Part shown: in pieces, positions 6,605-7,886 of the stretch | Layout: the number at the start of each line of letters is the position of its first letter | How positions within the stretch are numbered: position 1 is the first letter of the stretch | Assembly (NCBI GenBank): GCA_030633145.1 | Contig: DAOVTM010000186.1 | Location: forward strand, 1 to 7,886 | From: Desulfobulbaceae bacterium | GTDB taxonomy: Bacteria > Desulfobacterota > Desulfobulbia > Desulfobulbales > Desulfobulbaceae | DNA length: 7,886 bases | Direction: 5' to 3' | The notes under the pieces: generated by a model | What the model saw: the letters and a program-made list of their open reading frames with translations, nothing else | The model's database searches: none | Told to the model about the DNA's origin: nothing | Position numbers and translations under genes: made by a program

Positions 6605-6609
6605 TCCCC
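6605..6609 (-). promoter_or_regulatory. Ribosome binding site of the PKD lipoprotein gene
   Basis: GGGGA on the minus strand ends 6 nt before the ATG at 6596-6598. It supports this start, as does the lipoprotein signal peptide that begins right at it. Confidence 0.6.
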
Positions 6610-6612
6610 GGT

Positions 6613-6628
6613 TTTTCTGGTTTTCTGG
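6613..6628. repeat. Tandem octamer in the intergenic spacer
   Basis: TTTTCTGG is repeated exactly twice (6613-6620, 6621-6628) in the 32-bp spacer between the FecR-like and PKD genes. The first 13 bases, TTTTCTGGTTTTC, recur at 6699-6711 inside the end of the upstream gene, so the two places share one repeat motif. Confidence 0.65.
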
Positions 6629-6630
6629 TA

Positions 6631-7886
6631 TTATAGCGTATATTTTTTACGATTCCCGACCCGGTCTTCCAGCAGTACATCCAAGATTCGGACTGCGCTT
6701 TTCTGGTTTTCGGCTTCTGCCTTCTGGCTTCTGGTCTGTAGCCGCACGACCCCTCTATATGAGGAGGCACCCTCATCCAGTTGCAGGCGTACGCTCTGCC
6801 TGTGTTGGTTGATGCTGATGGTGGCCACAGCCGCAGGTTTCAAGGCATTGTTATCCCTGGCATGTACGGTCACCCGGACAGTTTCCCCAGCCCCTGCTTT
6901 TTTGGGTGAAACCTCGGCCTTAATCAGTTCCGGCGGGGTCATATCCAGGATAATGGTGCGCAGGAGGCGAGATTCATTGCCCACGGCATCGGCTGCCGAC
7001 AGGATGAGCGGGTTACTGCCTTCATGCAGAGCCAGCTTGATGACAAAGCGATCATTGTCCAGAGAAACGGGCTTGCCATTGAGCTGCAGGCTGCTCCCCT
7101 CCTGTACCCGGCCCTGAACCGTAAGCTCAGGAGTGGCCGTGATGACCGGGGGCTTACTGTCTAAGGTGATCTTTGGTGGACGCAGATCCCGGCTCAGGGT
7201 AATGGTTTCGGAAAAGGAAAATCCAGATGCGGTCTTCACCTCAAGGGTATAAACCTGTGCTTGTTCGGACACGGCCAGCTTGACCTGGAAACGGCCTTGT
7301 TCATCGGATCTGGTGACCCCTGCCTCTGCCCCGTCTTGCGTGTTGATGGTAATCCTGGCCTTGGGTCTGGTCACCCCTGCCAGGATCAGAGCCTTGTCCC
7401 GGGTGGCAAAATGACGATCTTCAATTGCAACCAGATCGCTGCTGTAACGCACTTCGCCGCCCGTATCCGGCATGAAACGGACAATGCGAATCATGCGGGA
7501 TTCGTTGCCAGCCTTATCACTGCTTACAAGGACGATTTCATTGTCCCCCTCATTTAGCTGCACAGTATGGAGAAAAGCACCGTCTGTCTCAGTGTTGACG
7601 GTTGTGCCGTTGATAGTGAATGATGCGCAGGTTTCAACCGTACCCTTGACAATGACCTCTGATTGCCGCAAAATTGCCCCTTCCCGGGGTGAGCGAACAA
7701 TGATTTGAGGTGCATTGCTATCCTCCATAACTCGAAAGCGACGGGTAGCGCAGAAAGCACCGGGTATTTCCAGGTTGTTAATGGAGGCCACCCGCCAGTA
7801 TAAGACACCTGGCGGAAGATTTTCCAGGACAAACTCAGTTCCTGTGACTTCGGGCAGCATACGGAGCATAGTATCAAATGTTGATT
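6631..7886 (-). CDS. FecR-like envelope protein with tandem Ig-like domains, C-terminal part
   Basis: The frame is open to the window edge, so the N-terminus is missing. An internal ATG at 7867-7869 is not the true start, because sense codons precede it. The 417 visible residues hold a chain of beta-sandwich modules. Residues 1-53 end a fibronectin-III-like unit (GVLYWRVASIN). Residues about 57-137 form a bacterial Ig-like unit ending DKAGNESR. A further unit spans about 144-231, another about 235-312 ends DAVGNESR, and the last unit, 316-417, opens TPPELIKAEVSP and closes LEDRVGNRKKY. In proteins of this style the missing N-terminal part often carries LysM and FecR domains at the cell wall; that is inference and cannot be seen here. 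No catalytic motif is visible. The protein is probably exported and works with the PKD lipoprotein encoded next to it. Near the C-terminus the reading frame runs through a heptamer DNA repeat (6700-6734). Confidence 0.75.
   Translation of the reverse strand, partial: STFDTMLRMLPEVTGTEFVLENLPPGVLYWRVASINNLEIPGAFCATRRFRVMEDSNAPQIIVRSPREGAILRQSEVIVKGTVETCASFTINGTTVNTETDGAFLHTVQLNEGDNEIVLVSSDKAGNESRMIRIVRFMPDTGGEVRYSSDLVAIEDRHFATRDKALILAGVTRPKARITINTQDGAEAGVTRSDEQGRFQVKLAVSEQAQVYTLEVKTASGFSFSETITLSRDLRPPKITLDSKPPVITATPELTVQGRVQEGSSLQLNGKPVSLDNDRFVIKLALHEGSNPLILSAADAVGNESRLLRTIILDMTPPELIKAEVSPKKAGAGETVRVTVHARDNNALKPAAVATISINQHRQSVRLQLDEGASSYRGVVRLQTRSQKAEAENQKSAVRILDVLLEDRVGNRKKYTL
6700..6734. repeat. 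Heptamer tandem repeat inside the FecR-like coding sequence
   Basis: Five 7-bp units stand in phase: TTTCTGG, TTTTCGG, CTTCTGC, CTTCTGG, CTTCTGG. On the coding strand they read as variants of CCAGAAG and encode the polar stretch RSQKAEAENQKS (residues 385-396). This stretch interrupts the expected final strands of the last Ig-like unit. Short 7-bp tandem repeats of this kind usually lie between genes; here one is translated without breaking the frame. Confidence 0.65.

Overview
The window looks like chromosomal DNA of a Gram-negative bacterium. The evidence is a lipoprotein signal with an outer-membrane-type residue after the cysteine, RAYT/REP-type repeats and a ParE-type toxin-antitoxin pair. 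Large PKD-repeat lipoproteins next to FecR-like, Ig-rich envelope proteins are common in Desulfobacterota and related lineages. That placement is an inference from gene style, not something the window proves.

Layout from left to right. (1) Positions 1-258, plus strand: the last 85 codons of a REP-associated tyrosine transposase (RAYT), cut by the window edge. A tandem 12-mer and a weak terminator-like hairpin follow. (2) Positions 401-1036, minus strand: a two-gene toxin-antitoxin operon. A ribbon-helix-helix antitoxin comes first and a ParE/RelE-fold toxin second, 5 nt apart, behind a perfect 11-bp inverted repeat that is a good operator candidate. (3) Positions about 1041-1578: AT-rich DNA without a convincing gene. 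(4) Positions 1579-1655: two REP units in opposite orientation, each a GTAG tetranucleotide followed by a perfect 7-bp hairpin. They form a BIME-like element just beyond the 3' end of the big gene. (5) Positions 1676-6598, minus strand: a 1640-residue lipoprotein with an unassigned beta-rich N-terminal region and 15 tandem PKD domains. (6) Positions 6631-7886, minus strand: the C-terminal 417 residues of a multi-Ig-domain, FecR-like envelope protein. It lies 32 bp upstream of the lipoprotein gene in the same direction, so the two are probably co-transcribed.

The most striking observation is in the PKD array. It has 12 cysteines, each at one of only two positions in the domain: an early site (A-B loop) or a late site (F-G loop). 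Every early cysteine in domain n is matched by a late cysteine in domain n+1, with no exception and none left over: 1-2, 8-9, 9-10, 10-11, 13-14 and 14-15. In an Ig-like fold these two loops meet at the boundary between consecutive domains. The pattern therefore predicts six inter-domain disulfide staples that stiffen three segments of an otherwise flexible surface rod.

The two halves of the window differ in character. The left 1.66 kb is accessory DNA (transposase end, toxin-antitoxin pair, REP elements, low GC). The right 6.2 kb is an ordered, GC-richer envelope-protein operon. The REP pair sits on the boundary.
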